Source: Halalkalibacter alkaliphilus
Lineage (GTDB): Bacteria > Bacillota > Bacilli > Bacillales > Bacillaceae_D
Length of the DNA stretch: 64,000 nt
Direction: 5' to 3'
Assembly: GCF_023555415.1 (NCBI RefSeq)
Contig: NZ_JAKRYL010000018.1
Location: 27,293-91,292 of the forward strand
The notes below the pieces were generated by a model. That model did not search any database. It saw only the letters and a list, made by a program, of their open reading frames with translations, and was not told where the DNA came from. The translations under genes and the position numbers were made by a program. This document shows positions 24,762-33,429 of this stretch, piece by piece (within the stretch, counting starts at the first letter, position 1; each line of letters opens with the position of its first letter).

Positions 24762-25898
24762 ATGAGCGAGATTGAAAAATCATTTTATTCAAAAGCGAGT
24801 ATGTATTCATTTGTCGTAGTTATGATCTTAATTTTCTTAATGTGGGTTGGTACCGGACAATTTTCTCATGTTGATATGATGTTGTTTGGCTATCTAATTT
24901 CATCTTTTGTTTTTGCGATTGGGATGACCATTCGTTTATGCGCATGGGCTGTAAGGCCAGCTACCCATCAAGTATTAAAAAGAAGTTTCAGCAATATGAA
25001 GAAGAAAAAACGAGTGAAAAGGAATTGGAGGGCTATAGCAAAAACTGCCTTTGACAACATTATTCTTCAAAAGTTTATTTTCAAACGTGGAATTTATAGA
25101 GGCATTATGCACTGGTTGATTGCATGGGGCTGTATTGGATCGTTTGCGATTACATTTGGATTAACGTTTGGATGGATGCACTTTAAACTTATTGATCCAG
25201 AAACTTATCAGATCGTTGTGATGGGAATTCCGACTATTTCTATGGCTGCAAATGGAATATTTGCTGAACTAGTGTACAACGGATTGAACATTACAGCGAT
25301 GATGGTATTAATTGGTGTGACGATGGCGCTTATTAGACGTTCGAAAAATCAAGATGTCAAAGTGACGCAACGTGTTGAGTTCGACTTATTTCCATTATAT
25401 ATCCTTCTGTGGGTTACAGTATCTGGGCTAATACTAACGGTCTCTTATAAGTTTTTAGGCGGATGGATGCACAACTATTTAGCTCTCATACACCAAATTA
25501 CAGTTGTGATTTTCTTAGTATATTTCCCATTTGGTAAGCTGTTCCATCTTCCGGTAAGACCGTTAGCAACAGCGGTCCCAATGAACTATCAAGAAGTAGT
25601 AGGTGTTGATACGAGAAAGTGTAAATCATGTCAATCACCTTATAGTAATGATGATCAAATTAATGATGTAAAAGAAATACTTGGAGTACAAAGTTTTGAC
25701 TTGCAGCTTGCTGATGGTTCGTATTTAGCTGATTACTGCCCAAGCTGCCGTAGAAGAATTCGTGTGATGAAGCAATTAAATATCAATTCAAACTTACCTT
25801 CTCCAAATGGACCGATTCAAACAAATAATGGCATTCATATTCCAGGGTTCGGTCAAAAGAGAGATGATTCTTATTATGAGAAAATGGGGGACGAATAA
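24762..25898 (+). CDS. Respiratory membrane subunit, b-type cytochrome-like, with zinc ribbon
   Basis: 378 residues from the ATG at 24762 (AAGGAGTGG before it). Five to six hydrophobic segments (about residues 11-35, 42-62, 112-137, 170-195, 208-232, 240-265) with histidines near the membrane (MHWLIAWG, MHNYLALIHQ, LFHLP) that could ligate heme b, in the manner of NarI/DsrM-type quinone-reactive subunits. The soluble tail has CKSCQSP and YCPSCRRR, a four-Cys ribbon for metal. It is the first gene of a five-gene operon; the next ATG follows its stop without a gap. Confidence 0.75.
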   Translation: MSEIEKSFYSKASMYSFVVVMILIFLMWVGTGQFSHVDMMLFGYLISSFVFAIGMTIRLCAWAVRPATHQVLKRSFSNMKKKKRVKRNWRAIAKTAFDNIILQKFIFKRGIYRGIMHWLIAWGCIGSFAITFGLTFGWMHFKLIDPETYQIVVMGIPTISMAANGIFAELVYNGLNITAMMVLIGVTMALIRRSKNQDVKVTQRVEFDLFPLYILLWVTVSGLILTVSYKFLGGWMHNYLALIHQITVVIFLVYFPFGKLFHLPVRPLATAVPMNYQEVVGVDTRKCKSCQSPYSNDDQINDVKEILGVQSFDLQLADGSYLADYCPSCRRRIRVMKQLNINSNLPSPNGPIQTNNGIHIPGFGQKRDDSYYEKMGDE

Positions 25899-28022
25899 AT
25901 GAGTGAATTTCTTGTTAAAGACGGTGTAAAGAACTTACAAAAGCCAGGCGAAAAACTTGTCACAACTCATTGTTGTTATTGTGGAATGCAGTGCGGAATG
26001 CATATCAGAGTAAATGAAAAGTCAGGGAAGGTCGTAGGAGTTGAACCAAGATATGATTGGCCGGTAACACTTGGGAAAATGTGTCCAAAAGGGGTAACCG
26101 CTTATCAAACGGTTAACCACAAGGAGCGAATTTTAAAACCACTCATAAAAAAGAATGGTCAGTTTGTTGAGTCAAGTTGGGAAGAAGCGTATGACTTAAT
26201 TGAGAAGAATTTCAAACGACTTCAAAATGAACACGGGAAAGATGCAGTTGGAGTGTTCGGCGGAGTATCAATGACAAACGAAAAATGCTATTTAGTTGGG
26301 AAGTATGCTCGTGTTGGTATTGGAACGAGATTTCTAGATTACAATGGTCGCTTCTGTATGTCTTCAGCGGCCGGTGGATTAATGAAAACGTTAGGAGTTG
26401 ACCGTGGATCGAGCCTGCCGTTACCAGAATTCGAGCATACAGATTGTTTGTTTATGGCTGGATCAAATACAGCTGAATGTCACCCGACAATGATCCAATG
26501 GTTATGGAAAGCAAAAGATAAAGGTGCAAAGTTAATTGTAGCCGACCCAAGGGAAACACCAACAGCTCGTGTAGCTGACGTTCACTTAGATCTAAAACCA
26601 GGATCTGATTCGGCCCTAGCAAACGGCATCATGCATTTGCTTGTAGAAGAAGGATATGTTGACGAAGAGTATGTAAACGAAAGATGTAATAACTATGAAG
26701 AATTAAAAGCGATGGTGAAAAAGTTCACCCCTGAATTAACAGAATCAATTACAGGAGTAGCGAAAGATAAAATTATTAAAGCTGCTCGTATATACGGAAA
26801 ATCTCCCCGCTCAATTGTAACGTTTTGCCGAGGGATCGAACAACAAAATAAAGGGGTAGACAACGTTACTCTTTACACATCTATGGCATTGCTCAGAGGA
26901 CAGATTGGGAAATTCGCCTCAGGTGTAGCAACGATTACAGGTCAAGGAAATGGGCAAGGCGGCAGGGAGCATGGACAAAAAGCTGATGCACTACCTGGAT
27001 ACAGAAAAATTGATAATCCTGAACATGTTAAGTATGTAGCTGGCGTATGGGGAATCAAACCTGAAGAAATGCCAAAAGCGGGTGTGTCTGCTTACGAGAT
27101 GTTTGATGAAATTCAAAATGAAAACATTCGTGCGATGCATATTATGTGCAGTAATCCAGCTGTATCTGCACCAAATCTAGAGCACATTTGGAGTGGCTTA
27201 AAAAAGCTAGAGTTTTTAGTCGTAAGTGATTTCTTCTTATCAGAAACAGCTGAATTTGCTGATGTCATTTTGCCAACGACGACTTGGGCAGAAGACGAAG
27301 GAACAACGACGAATTTAGAAGGCCGTGTTATTCGTGTACGAAAAGTTACGGAGCCTTTAGGTGAAGCAAAAACCGATTGGGAAATTATGCGTGATATCGC
27401 AAAGAGAATGGGAAAAGGAAAATTCTTTAATTATGAAAATCCTAGACAAATTTTCGAAGAATTACGGATTGCATCAAAAGGTGGAAAGGCAGATTACCAT
27501 GGGATTACATGGGAGCGTATTGATAAAGAAGATGGAGTGTTTTGGCCTTGCCCTTCCGAAGATCATCCGGGTACACCAACGATGTTTAAAGAAAAGTTTG
27601 GAACAGAAGACGGAAAAGCAAACTTAGCGGCTGTTGATTGGGCAGAACCTGGTGAAACACCGACGAAAGAGTACCCACACATTTTAACAACGGGTCGGGT
27701 CGTCTTTCACTACCTATCAGGAACTCAAACGAGACGTGTTGACTTTTTAATGGAACAATGCCCGTTGCCATATATTGAAATACACCCTGAACTTGCTAGT
27801 GAGTACAACATTTCAAATAAGGATAAAGTGTTAATCACAAGCCCGCGTTCCAAAATGACAGTTGAAGCTAGAATTACAAAGGCAATTCGCAAAGATACAG
27901 TATTCATTCCTTATCACTGGGGGAAAGAACTTGCCGCGAACCAATTAACGAATCCGGCCCTAGACCCTGTTTCTAGAATGCCAGAATTCAAAGTAGCTGC
28001 AGTAAAATTAGAAAAAGTATAA
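25899..28022 (+). CDS. Molybdopterin-bisPGD oxidoreductase, NasC/formate dehydrogenase-like
   Basis: 707 residues. The N-terminus binds [4Fe-4S] through CCYCGMQCGM and KMCPKG. The Mo ligand is Cys in NGRFCMSSAAGG, as in Nas/Nap nitrate reductases and Cys-type formate dehydrogenases; it is not selenocysteine. Other cofactor motifs: GSNTAECHPTMIQW, GQGNGQGGREHGQKADALPG, and ILPTTTWAEDEGTTTNLEGR. No Tat signal, so it is cytosolic. Length fits NasC-type nitrate reductase. The substrate is not decided: nitrate is supported by the distant NarK-type gene, formate by general similarity and the OFA transporter. Confidence 0.85.
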   Translation: MSEFLVKDGVKNLQKPGEKLVTTHCCYCGMQCGMHIRVNEKSGKVVGVEPRYDWPVTLGKMCPKGVTAYQTVNHKERILKPLIKKNGQFVESSWEEAYDLIEKNFKRLQNEHGKDAVGVFGGVSMTNEKCYLVGKYARVGIGTRFLDYNGRFCMSSAAGGLMKTLGVDRGSSLPLPEFEHTDCLFMAGSNTAECHPTMIQWLWKAKDKGAKLIVADPRETPTARVADVHLDLKPGSDSALANGIMHLLVEEGYVDEEYVNERCNNYEELKAMVKKFTPELTESITGVAKDKIIKAARIYGKSPRSIVTFCRGIEQQNKGVDNVTLYTSMALLRGQIGKFASGVATITGQGNGQGGREHGQKADALPGYRKIDNPEHVKYVAGVWGIKPEEMPKAGVSAYEMFDEIQNENIRAMHIMCSNPAVSAPNLEHIWSGLKKLEFLVVSDFFLSETAEFADVILPTTTWAEDEGTTTNLEGRVIRVRKVTEPLGEAKTDWEIMRDIAKRMGKGKFFNYENPRQIFEELRIASKGGKADYHGITWERIDKEDGVFWPCPSEDHPGTPTMFKEKFGTEDGKANLAAVDWAEPGETPTKEYPHILTTGRVVFHYLSGTQTRRVDFLMEQCPLPYIEIHPELASEYNISNKDKVLITSPRSKMTVEARITKAIRKDTVFIPYHWGKELAANQLTNPALDPVSRMPEFKVAAVKLEKV

Positions 28023-28049
28023 ATCAGAAGCTAACTGGGGGAACTTCCA

Positions 28050-28592
28050 ATGAATAAAATTATGTACCTTGAATTTGAACGATGTATCGGCTGCCGCGCA
28101 TGTCAAGCGGCATGCCGAGAGTGTGGAGATCACGATGCCAAAGAACGGAATTATGTAGAGTACATTGACTTTACTGAAAGCAGACAAACATTTCCAATGA
28201 TGTGTATGCAATGTAGGGATCCCGCTTGTGCGAGAGTATGTCCAGCCAATGCGATCCAAATTACAGAAGAGGGTGTTGTCCTTTCTGCGATGGATGAGAA
28301 ATGTATTGGTTGTCGTAACTGTACATTTGCTTGTCCATTCGGAATTCCTAAGTTTGATTTTGAGGAAAACAAAATGTATAAGTGCGATATGTGTTACGAC
28401 CGCTCAAAATATGATATTGCACCAATGTGCGCATCTGTTTGTCCGAGTGAAGCGATTCGTTTTATTGATTTTGAAGAGATGCAATCATTACGTAGACGTC
28501 GTACACAAATGAATTTAATTGAAGGCAAGAAGCCGAGTGAAAATGACAAATGGAAATATGTACCTGAATTTTTCGGAGTGTATTCAGACTAG
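28050..28592 (+). CDS. Four-cluster ferredoxin subunit
   Basis: 180 residues with four 4Fe-4S motifs: CIGCRACQAAC (residues 12-22), CMQCRDPACARVCP (51-64), CIGCRNCTFACPFG (83-96) and CDMC...CASVCP (111-131). This is the HycB/FdhH-beta type that wires a molybdoenzyme to a membrane subunit. GGGGGAAC lies before the ATG, 27 bases after the catalytic gene. Cytosolic, no signal. Confidence 0.9.
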   Translation: MNKIMYLEFERCIGCRACQAACRECGDHDAKERNYVEYIDFTESRQTFPMMCMQCRDPACARVCPANAIQITEEGVVLSAMDEKCIGCRNCTFACPFGIPKFDFEENKMYKCDMCYDRSKYDIAPMCASVCPSEAIRFIDFEEMQSLRRRRTQMNLIEGKKPSENDKWKYVPEFFGVYSD

Positions 28593-28606
28593 AGAGGAGG
28601 TCCACA

Positions 28607-29140
28607 ATGACTGATAAAATAAAATGCAAAAGAGAAAAACACCAAAGCAAAGACGATATGATTAATTTAAAGGATAATGTTAGTCGTTATGATGACTTGA
28701 AATTTAATCGAAGAGCCTTTTTGAAAACGGCAGTCGGAGCAACGGTAGCACTAGGCCTTTCAACCCTGCCTTTTTCCGTAAAAGCGTTTTTGGGAGATTT
28801 TGAAGAGGACCGAGAACTTGTTGAAATTGCCAAGTTAGATGACGTACCAAAGGGCTCATCAATTACCTTTAATTACCCAACTGAAAAAGATCCGGCGCTT
28901 TTAGTTCATACAAAAGCAGGTGAATTAAAAGCATATAACAGTGCTTGTACTCACTTAATGTGTCCCGTTTTTTATGAAAAGGAAAGCGAAGTACTGCTTT
29001 GCCCTTGCCACCAAGGATACTTTGACTTAAATAATGGTCATCCAATAGCTGGACCTCCACAAAGAGAGCTGCCATTGATTGAAATTGAAGTCCAAAATGG
29101 TATCGTATATGCAGCGGGAAGGAAGATTCGACATGGCTAA
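28607..29140 (+). CDS. Rieske [2Fe-2S] protein with Tat-like signal
   Basis: 177 residues behind GAGGAGG. Residues 36-60 form a twin-arginine-type signal anchor (FNRRAFLKTAVGATVALGLS), preceded by a charged 35-residue extension. The Rieske site is CTHLMCPV ... CPCHQGYFD with the two Cys and two His, followed by HPIAGPPQRELP. The cluster should face outward if Tat-exported, while the molybdoenzyme is cytosolic; electrons would then cross the membrane through the b-type subunit. A Rieske protein with a NasC-like enzyme and a four-cluster ferredoxin is unusual. Confidence 0.87.
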   Translation: MTDKIKCKREKHQSKDDMINLKDNVSRYDDLKFNRRAFLKTAVGATVALGLSTLPFSVKAFLGDFEEDRELVEIAKLDDVPKGSSITFNYPTEKDPALLVHTKAGELKAYNSACTHLMCPVFYEKESEVLLCPCHQGYFDLNNGHPIAGPPQRELPLIEIEVQNGIVYAAGRKIRHG

Positions 29141-29324
29141 AACGATTTGTTGGACCATTATCTTCATTGCATTAGCTGTAAATGTTGTGATGTTACAATG
29201 GACCATAGAAGCGTATCTAGGTTTAGAATTTGACCTTGTATTTCGTAACACCATCGTTGCACTCATCTCTTCAGTTGTAGCCTTACTAACGATGTTTAAA
29301 TGGAGAAAAATTGAATATAAATAG
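29133..29324 (+). CDS. Small membrane subunit of the molybdoenzyme operon
   Basis: 63 residues, starting at the ATG at 29133 that overlaps the Rieske stop by 8 bases (GGAAGGAAG upstream). Two hydrophobic helices (about 5-25 and 34-54) with an acidic loop (EAYLGLEFDL) and a basic end (KWRKIEYK). Translational coupling suggests it belongs to the complex. No family recognised. Confidence 0.7.
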   Translation: MAKTICWTIIFIALAVNVVMLQWTIEAYLGLEFDLVFRNTIVALISSVVALLTMFKWRKIEYK

Positions 29325-29332
29325 CAAGTCAA

Positions 29333-29366
29333 GGAAGCCAGCTATATTAGTTAGGCTTCCTTTTTC
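29333..29366 (+). terminator. Operon terminator
   Basis: GGAAGCC / GGCTTCC around a 14-base loop, then TTTTTCT. Confidence 0.85.
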
Positions 29367-29980
29367 TATTTGTCTGCTATTTCGAGATCCCTGATAACAA
29401 AGGAACTAGGTCAAGGCCGATAAGTAGTAATTTTTCGTTTCGTTAAATCTTCTTTTTCTCGGATGTTACTGACAATCGTACGATTATACTTTTAACCTAC
29501 CTCCTACGTGGGTAACATCAAAAAGGGGGGATTATGGAGATTTTTCCGCAAAAATAATGAAAAAAATTAATAGTTTTCGTATGCGGTGTAGGTAGATTTC
29601 CACCAATTTAAAATTTATAATAATCTCAACATAACGTAATATTGAAATACTTAAATACCAATTATTGAAAACGGTTACAAATGGCGCTTTTTTTGATGAG
29701 AAGAGACAACATAATTGTAGTGTTATGAACTGTTTTAAAAAAATATTGCAGTCAATTTAGAAAGGAGTTGCCACTTTCGTTAGTAAAGCTACGATAAGGG
29801 ATTACTAGAAAAGAAGGTTCTTTTCCTAGTAAATTGGCGTTTTTCAAGGTGTGGAAACAAGTAGGATAAGTAAGCACTAAAAAAAGGGGGGAAATAATGA
29901 TATCGAGTTTTAGTCATAGTTAGGATTGATACTAAGTTCATATTTGTTTGCTGAATATTCTAAAAATGGAGGGTCAAAAA
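29367..29980. promoter_or_regulatory. Long upstream region of the TRAP operon with a cre site
   Basis: 614 bases without a gene. It contains TGAAAACGGTTACA (29666-29679), which fits the CcpA cre consensus TGWAANCGNTNWCA at every position, and a hairpin ACTAGAAAAGAA / TTCTTTTCCTAGT (29803-29832) with a T-rich 3' side that could be a leader terminator. The length suggests a regulated leader for dctP. No small protein could be supported. Confidence 0.65.
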
Positions 29981-31093
29981 ATGAAATTGAGAAAAAATTA
30001 TTTCGTTTTGTTATTAATTTCTATGATGTGTGCAGTTGTAGTTGTAGGTTGTGGAGGTCAAACTAACGAAAGCGCTAGTACTACAAACGATGAAAGTTCC
30101 ACGGATAATGAAAATGAAGCAGTAGAAACGATGGAACCAATTACACTATCACTAGCAGATTTTGCTCCAGCAACTCATCCAATACAAGCTAAATTGTTTC
30201 CAGAGTGGGTTAAAGCGATAGAAGAAGCTACTGATGGCTTAGTTAAAATTGAACTTTACCCAGGAGGATCATTGTTAGGAAGCGGAGATGTTTATTCAGG
30301 TGTGGCTGATGGAATTGCAGACATCGGGCATGATGTTTCTGGATTATATCCGGGTAGGTTGCCTGTTTTGAATGCCTTGTATCTAGGTGGGATTAAATAT
30401 GAAAATAGTGCAGTATCTAGTTATGTAGCTCGTGATCTTGTGGCAGAGTTGCAGCCTGAGGAATTACAAGATACGGAACTGATGTTTATTTATGGGATTT
30501 CTCCTGGGGTATTGATGACAACTGAACCTGTGGAATCATTGGACGATTTAAGGGGTAAACAGATTCGTGCAAGTGGTACAAACGTAGCTACTTTAGAAAA
30601 GTTGGGTGCAACTCCTGTTGCAATGCCGGTTACTGAAACGTATGAAGCATTATCAAGAGGAGTTGTAGATGGAAGCTTATTACCAGCAGATACCCTAAAG
30701 AGCTTTAATTTAGCTGAAGTAACAAATTATGTGACTCATTCAAACTTAATGTATAACACGGTTCATTTTGTGACCATGAATAAAGATAAATGGAATTCAC
30801 TTCCAACTCATATTCAGGAAGCCATTCGGGAAGTAAATGAGCAAACATTTAAGGATGCTGCTCAATTATTTACAGATGTCGTTGAGAGTGGCTTACAGTA
30901 TGCCATTGATGAGCACGGGGTAGAAGAAATTCATTTATCAGAAGAAGAAGAGCAACGTTGGGAAGAAACACTAAAACCTTTAGTAGAAAGCCATGTTGAA
31001 GAGTTAAACAGCGCAGGTCTTAACGGACAAGAAATCATGAATAAAATAGTAGAATTATCCGAGAAGTATAACGAAGAATTCGGAAATAACTAG
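29981..31093 (+). CDS. dctP: TRAP transporter substrate-binding lipoprotein (DctP)
   Basis: 370 residues from the ATG at 29981 (GGAGGGTC before it). The lipobox is VVVGC, then a Ser/Thr/Asp/Glu-rich linker of about 40 residues. The DctP domain shows the carboxylate-binding Arg region LRGKQIRASGTNVATLEKLG and PVTETYEALSRGVVDGSLLP. It captures a carboxylic acid outside the cell and hands it to DctQM. The CoA ligases just downstream suggest a monocarboxylate that is activated to a CoA ester; the exact ligand is unknown. A long hairpin follows and may lower DctQM relative to DctP. Confidence 0.9.
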   Translation: MKLRKNYFVLLLISMMCAVVVVGCGGQTNESASTTNDESSTDNENEAVETMEPITLSLADFAPATHPIQAKLFPEWVKAIEEATDGLVKIELYPGGSLLGSGDVYSGVADGIADIGHDVSGLYPGRLPVLNALYLGGIKYENSAVSSYVARDLVAELQPEELQDTELMFIYGISPGVLMTTEPVESLDDLRGKQIRASGTNVATLEKLGATPVAMPVTETYEALSRGVVDGSLLPADTLKSFNLAEVTNYVTHSNLMYNTVHFVTMNKDKWNSLPTHIQEAIREVNEQTFKDAAQLFTDVVESGLQYAIDEHGVEEIHLSEEEEQRWEETLKPLVESHVEELNSAGLNGQEIMNKIVELSEKYNEEFGNN

Positions 31094-31108
31094 TAGTCTA
31101 TCTGTTGT

Positions 31109-31225
31109 GGGGCTGTCTCAAAACTAAGTTTCTGACCCCTGAGAATACAATATAGTGCGCATGGTTGAATGTGCATAGTAGTTGTATCTCGGAATGGGGG
31201 GCAGACCCTTATGAGACAGCTCCCC
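31109..31225. repeat. 117-base imperfect hairpin between dctP and dctQ
   Basis: The outer stem GGGGCTGTCTCA pairs with TGAGACAGCTCCCC (two extra bases). A middle stem pairs TCTGACCCC..GAGAATACAA with TTGTATCTC..GGGGGGCAGA, and the apex pairs TGCGCAT with ATGTGCA. It looks like a MITE with G-rich terminal inverted repeats, and resembles the ends of the repeats at 38-64 kb. It replaces a normal short dctP-dctQ spacer and may act as an attenuator or mRNA stabiliser. Confidence 0.7.
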
Positions 31226-31255
31226 TTCATATTACTTAAAGAGGGAGTTGATAAG

Positions 31256-31750
31256 GTGATCAAAGGATATGTGAACATCGTAAATAAAGCAAGCAAAGGT
31301 CTGGAAAATATAGCTGCTGTCATCCTGTTTCTTTCAGCTATGTTAGTTATAGCTAATGTAATCTCTAGAAGAGTTTTTAACACGCCAATCACTGGTACAC
31401 TAGATTTAGTCCTATTTTTTACTACTGCTCTTATTGCTCTATCTATTGCATACTGTGCTGTAGAAGGTGGGCATATATCCATTAGCATCTTTGTTGATCG
31501 TTTACCTAAAAGGGTACAAAAAGTAATCAATGTCGTTATTGGTACGATTTCTGCACTTTTTCTTGTCCTCGTATCTAGGCAACTTGTATTATACGCAATT
31601 TCTTCTCACTCTTCAGGGGATGTATCACTTACCCTCCGATGGCCTCATTACCCATTTATTTTATTACTGGCTGTTGGATTTGGGGCGCTAGCTTTGGTAG
31701 TGGTTGGGCAAGTATTATCTCTATTTACAGAAGAAGGTGAACAACGATGA
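31256..31750 (+). CDS. dctQ: TRAP transporter small permease subunit (DctQ)
   Basis: 164 residues. I choose the GTG at 31256 (AGAGGGAG 8 bases before); a longer frame would start inside the hairpin repeat. Four hydrophobic helices, with the family segments NVISRRVFNTPI and a conserved polar region SSGDVSLTLRWPHYPF. DctQ pairs with DctM; the system is a secondary, ion-coupled importer. Stop overlaps the dctM start by 4 bases. Confidence 0.85.
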   Translation: MIKGYVNIVNKASKGLENIAAVILFLSAMLVIANVISRRVFNTPITGTLDLVLFFTTALIALSIAYCAVEGGHISISIFVDRLPKRVQKVINVVIGTISALFLVLVSRQLVLYAISSHSSGDVSLTLRWPHYPFILLLAVGFGALALVVVGQVLSLFTEEGEQR

Positions 31751-33054
31751 CACCGGTTACAATAGGTCTTATTTCTATCATTATCTTTTTTATTTTTTTA
31801 TTGTTGCGTATGCCAGTATCTTATACGATGTTAATTACAGGAATTATAGGGATTAGCTTCTTAAATTCACCTACAGTAGCATTAAAAGTTGCTGCAACGG
31901 AGATATATACCTCTTTTTCAACTTATACTCTAAGTGCAATTCCCATGTTTGTTTGGATGGGATTTCTAGCTTTATATGGCGGAATTGGGGCCAAATTGTT
32001 TCATTTTGCTTATAGAACAGTAGGTCATCTTCCTGGTGGATTGGCAATTGCAGCGCAAGGAGCTGCTGGTCTTTTTGGGGCGATATCAGGTTCGAACACA
32101 GCTACAGCTGCAACAATTGGTTCGCTTGCCGTCCCAGAAATGAGAAAGCATCATTATAATAACTCTCTTTCAACCGCAAGTGTCGCTGCGGGCGGGATAT
32201 TAGGTGTGTTGATTCCACCAAGTACGCTTTTTATTATATACGGAATTGCTTCAGAACAATCGGTCGGAAAACTATTTTTAGCAGGAATTATACCTGGAAT
32301 AATATTAATGATTTTATTTATGGTCATGGTCTATATACTTGCTGTGAGAAATCCTGCACTTGCTCCTGCTGGTAAAAAATCGACTTGGAGTGAAAGGTAT
32401 CAATCTCTTAAAGGTGGTCTGTGGGAAGTTATTGTTATTTTTGCTTTATCTATGGGAGGATTATTTGCTGGTTGGTTTACACCAACAGAAGCAGGTGCAA
32501 TAGGGGCAGGTGGAGTGTTGGTCCTAACACTTTTAACAAAACAGTTAAGCTGGGAAGGCCTTAAGAATTCCCTTTTTGACACACTACGAACTACTGCTAT
32601 GATTATGCTGCTAATTGCGTCTGCGGTTGTGTTTGGCCGACTAATTACTATGAGTCGAATCCCGTTTGAAATAGGTGGATGGGTTGAGAGTCTGATGCTC
32701 CCTTCATTTGTTATTATGGCTCTGATCTTACTCATTTATTTAATATTAGGGTTTTTCATGGATGCTTTGGCTTTAATCTTATTGTCTATTCCTATATTTT
32801 ACCCGGTGGTTGTAAATACACTAGGGTATGATCCTATTTGGTTTGGTGTCATTATAGTCCTAGTTGCCGCAATGGGAGTTATTACACCACCAGTTGGGGT
32901 GAATGTGTATATTATTAAAGGAGTCGTCAAAGACGTATCCGTTGAGGAAATCTTTCGGGGAATATGGCCGTTTCTAATTATGATCATTGTTCTCGTAGCC
33001 TTATTGATGGCTGTACCAGAAATTGCTACGTTTTTACCAAATTTACTTAGTTAA
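31747..33054 (+). CDS. dctM: TRAP transporter large permease subunit (DctM)
   Basis: 435 residues with about 12 membrane segments and two pseudo-symmetric halves. Family motifs: LLRMPVSYTMLITG at the start, GGLAIAAQGAAGLFGAISGS, LIPPSTLFIIYG, TPTEAGAIGAGG and MGVITPPVGVNVYI. It forms the ion-coupled channel that takes substrate from DctP. Coupled to dctQ by overlap, and followed by a strong terminator. Confidence 0.92.
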   Translation: MTPVTIGLISIIIFFIFLLLRMPVSYTMLITGIIGISFLNSPTVALKVAATEIYTSFSTYTLSAIPMFVWMGFLALYGGIGAKLFHFAYRTVGHLPGGLAIAAQGAAGLFGAISGSNTATAATIGSLAVPEMRKHHYNNSLSTASVAAGGILGVLIPPSTLFIIYGIASEQSVGKLFLAGIIPGIILMILFMVMVYILAVRNPALAPAGKKSTWSERYQSLKGGLWEVIVIFALSMGGLFAGWFTPTEAGAIGAGGVLVLTLLTKQLSWEGLKNSLFDTLRTTAMIMLLIASAVVFGRLITMSRIPFEIGGWVESLMLPSFVIMALILLIYLILGFFMDALALILLSIPIFYPVVVNTLGYDPIWFGVIIVLVAAMGVITPPVGVNVYIIKGVVKDVSVEEIFRGIWPFLIMIIVLVALLMAVPEIATFLPNLLS

Positions 33055-33079
33055 TGTTGAAATGAAGGTGGTAAATGTG

Positions 33080-33126
33080 AACTGCACCCCATTTGTTAAT
33101 CTAACAAATGGAGGTGCAGTTTTTTA
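33080..33126 (+). terminator. Terminator of the TRAP operon
   Basis: AACTGCACC-CCATTTGTTA pairs with TAACAAATGG-GGTGCAGTT (small internal bulge), then TTTTTT. Confidence 0.93.
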
Positions 33127-33389
33127 TACCTTTTTGATTGTTACAGTTAGGGTTATAAAATCGTATGAGATAAAAAAATAATCAACCCCTGTTATCTTTT
33201 TTGACGATTTCTCTTATTTTTACGTTATCGTTAAAATGAATGAAAGAAAAAAGTTTTTCCCTACACGATGTAGGTGGTTTAAGAAAAAAAAACATATTAA
33301 AGTTAAAAATGAGGAAGGAAGAATTTAGAGCATAACAACAAACTAGAAGAGGTGAAAATGTTAATAGTGTGTTATGATGAATGGTTTAT

Positions 33390-33403
33390 TGTAAGCGGTT
33401 TCG
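33390..33403. promoter_or_regulatory. cre-like CcpA site before the first CoA ligase
   Basis: TGTAAGCGGTTTCG matches TGWAANCGNTNWCA at 13 of 14 positions, 27 bases before the start codon: a position for repression by CcpA when better carbon sources are present. Otherwise the 33.1-33.43 kb gap is AT-rich with no gene. Confidence 0.6.
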
Positions 33404-33429
33404 CATAATGAGCTATTTAAAGGAGTGGT

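Noticed and set aside
25899..28022. Molybdoenzyme as a selenocysteine formate dehydrogenase
   Set aside because: The Mo-ligand codon encodes Cys in NGRFCMSS; there is no in-frame UGA.
31090..31530. Minus-strand 146-codon frame
   Set aside because: It is antisense to dctQ and to the hairpin repeat, with no supporting signals.
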